A DNA stretch of 64,000 bases from Erpobdella octoculata. Taxonomy: Eukaryota; Annelida; Clitellata; Hirudinida; Erpobdellidae. The translations under genes and the position numbers were made by a program. The stretch lies in the NCBI GenBank assembly GCA_963978895.1, contig OZ022239.1:36909830-36973829 (forward strand), read 5' to 3'. The notes below the pieces were generated by a model. That model was not told the DNA's origin and searched no databases. It saw only the letters and a program-made list of their open reading frames with translations. Every line of letters starts with the position of its first letter. Position 1 is the stretch's first letter. Of this stretch, positions 62,724 to 64,000 are shown piece by piece.

Positions 62724-64000
62724 CCTCGGACCCCATAGTGTTCAAGTTTTTTTTAGCAAGACTTTGTGATTCACTGTATCAAAAGCCTTGGCCAGATCCA
62801 GAAACACGCCGATGATGTAGTCTCCTCGATCCATAGCCTCCGCAACCCTCGAGTGCAACAGAACGAGCGGCATGTAGGTAGAGTGAATTTTTCTAAAGCC
62901 GAACTGACTCCTGGTAATGATGGAAAATCTGGCAAGAAATCCATAGAGCCTGGAGTGCATAGCTTTTTCAAAAAAGCTTGAGAAGAAACATAAAATAGAT
63001 ATTGGCCGATAATTGGAAATGGTATCTTTTTTGCCAGATTTGTGAATGGGAATTACTTTTGCCAACTTTAACTGATCAGGAAAAACCCCTGAAGAAAAAA
63101 AGCAGTTTATTATGCAGGAAAGAATATGGGCTATACGTGGAACAGAGCATCTTGCAATACACGGGTCAATTCCGTCGATTCCACTGCTGTGTGAGATTTT
63201 TAATCGTGCCGATATTTCAATGATCTCGCCCGGTGTTGTAGGTACAGCATCGAAAGAATGGACCACGGGATTACCAAGATATTCATCAAATGTTGCATTA
63301 GAAATTAATATATTTTTTGCGAGATCTGTGCCAATGCTGGAGAAATGGTTATTAAACGAGTCAACAATTTCTGTAGGAGAGGTCAAATAACTCCCGTCAC
63401 CCGCATCAAAAGTCCTGCACTGCTCCACAGAAGATCGCTTGCCCATTAGGCTCCCAATGATTTTCCATGTTTCTTTAGCATTGTTTTGACATAAATTGAA
63501 TTTTTTTGAATAGAATTCTTTGATTGTTGCAATTTTCATTGATTTGAAGCGATTACGGTACACAGTGAATTTCTCTTTATTGGCCACGGTCGGGCTCTTG
63601 AGGTATTTTTTATATAAGGCATTTGTCTTTTTGCAGCACTTCATGAGATTGGGCGTCATCCAATCCTTATCAAATCTAGCAGGACCACGAGTGTATTTCA
63701 CCAGTGGAAAACACTTGTTATATATTTCGAGATACTTAGTAATGAATAATGAGTAAGCAGAGGACGCATCACCACCATCGGCCATCCCAATCACCCCAGA
63801 CCAGTCCATCTCACCCAACATCTGTTCAAACATTTCTTTCTGTCTCAGGCTGGTCAGTCTTCTAAATGAAACCTGATCTCTTTCAGTATTGGTGCGAGGT
63901 GCGAGATCAGTTGACAGAAAAATCGGAAGATGATCAGAGATATCATCAATCACAATCCTAGCAATAGAATATTGTAAGGGGTAGTTTGTAAACATGTTGT
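62724..64000 (-). mobile_element. Jockey/CR1-group LINE, 5' half (continues past the window)
   Basis: Minus frame from 63995 to 62742: DDISDHLPIFLSTDL (end of the endonuclease, SDH motif), a linker, KISHSSGIDGIDPCIARCSV, KVIPIHKSGKKDTISNYRPI and GVFLDLAKAFDTVNHKVLLKK. One extra A near 62750 shifts the frame just before LEHYGVRG, after which the hAT target duplication is reached. The start of the endonuclease and ORF1 lie beyond 64000. Confidence 0.9.

Overview
The window is nuclear DNA from a metazoan, most likely an invertebrate. It is strongly AT-rich, with intron-containing genes (GT-AG splice sites), long (TA)n tracts and a dense load of animal-type transposons: non-LTR LINEs of the CR1/L2/jockey group and RTE, Penelope-like elements, hAT transposons and their MITEs, and Helitrons. 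A cnidarian or a fast-evolving group such as tunicates would fit, but nothing here fixes the phylum.

Two host protein-coding loci can be assembled exon by exon. At the left end, on the + strand, a 9-exon syntaxin-5 gene (STX5, Golgi Qa-SNARE, 284-4376) runs from ATG to stop with consistent splice phases. To its right, on the - strand, lies POLR1C (RPAC1, the AC40 subunit shared by RNA polymerases I and III). It is present twice, in a direct tandem duplication: copy A spans about 6375-21490 and copy B about 21817-35617. Each copy has the same 11 exons and an intact 342-codon reading frame. The copies differ by scattered substitutions and by private transposon insertions. Only synonymous changes were found in the exons. 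A real recent duplication and an assembly artefact (two haplotypes joined in tandem) both remain possible.

From about 20.9 to 49.3 kb the right end of each copy and the sequence beyond it belong to a tRNA-bearing repeat unit, with tRNA-Ala(TGC), tRNA-Ala(AGC) and tRNA-Gly(GCC) all on the - strand. The unit is repeated and broken up by a hAT element, a minisatellite, a nearly intact LINE (41.3-46.3 kb) and other insertions. Three of the tRNA copies look intact or nearly so; the others are decayed.

From 47.7 kb to the right edge the DNA is almost entirely transposons: a decayed LINE, a Helitron helicase remnant, three copies of a Helitron family filled with a repeat of about 160 bp, and a four-level nest at 55.7-64 kb. 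In that nest a cysteine-rich repeat gene is broken by a LINE, the LINE by a hAT element, and the hAT by a hAT MITE. Each DNA-transposon step is proved by an exact 8-bp target-site duplication.

No bacterial, CRISPR or operon features are present. The most informative features are the duplicated Pol I/III subunit gene with diverged upstream DNA, the tRNA array beside it, the reconstructable insertion history, and a repeated coding family of unknown function with a CXC-like cysteine cluster.
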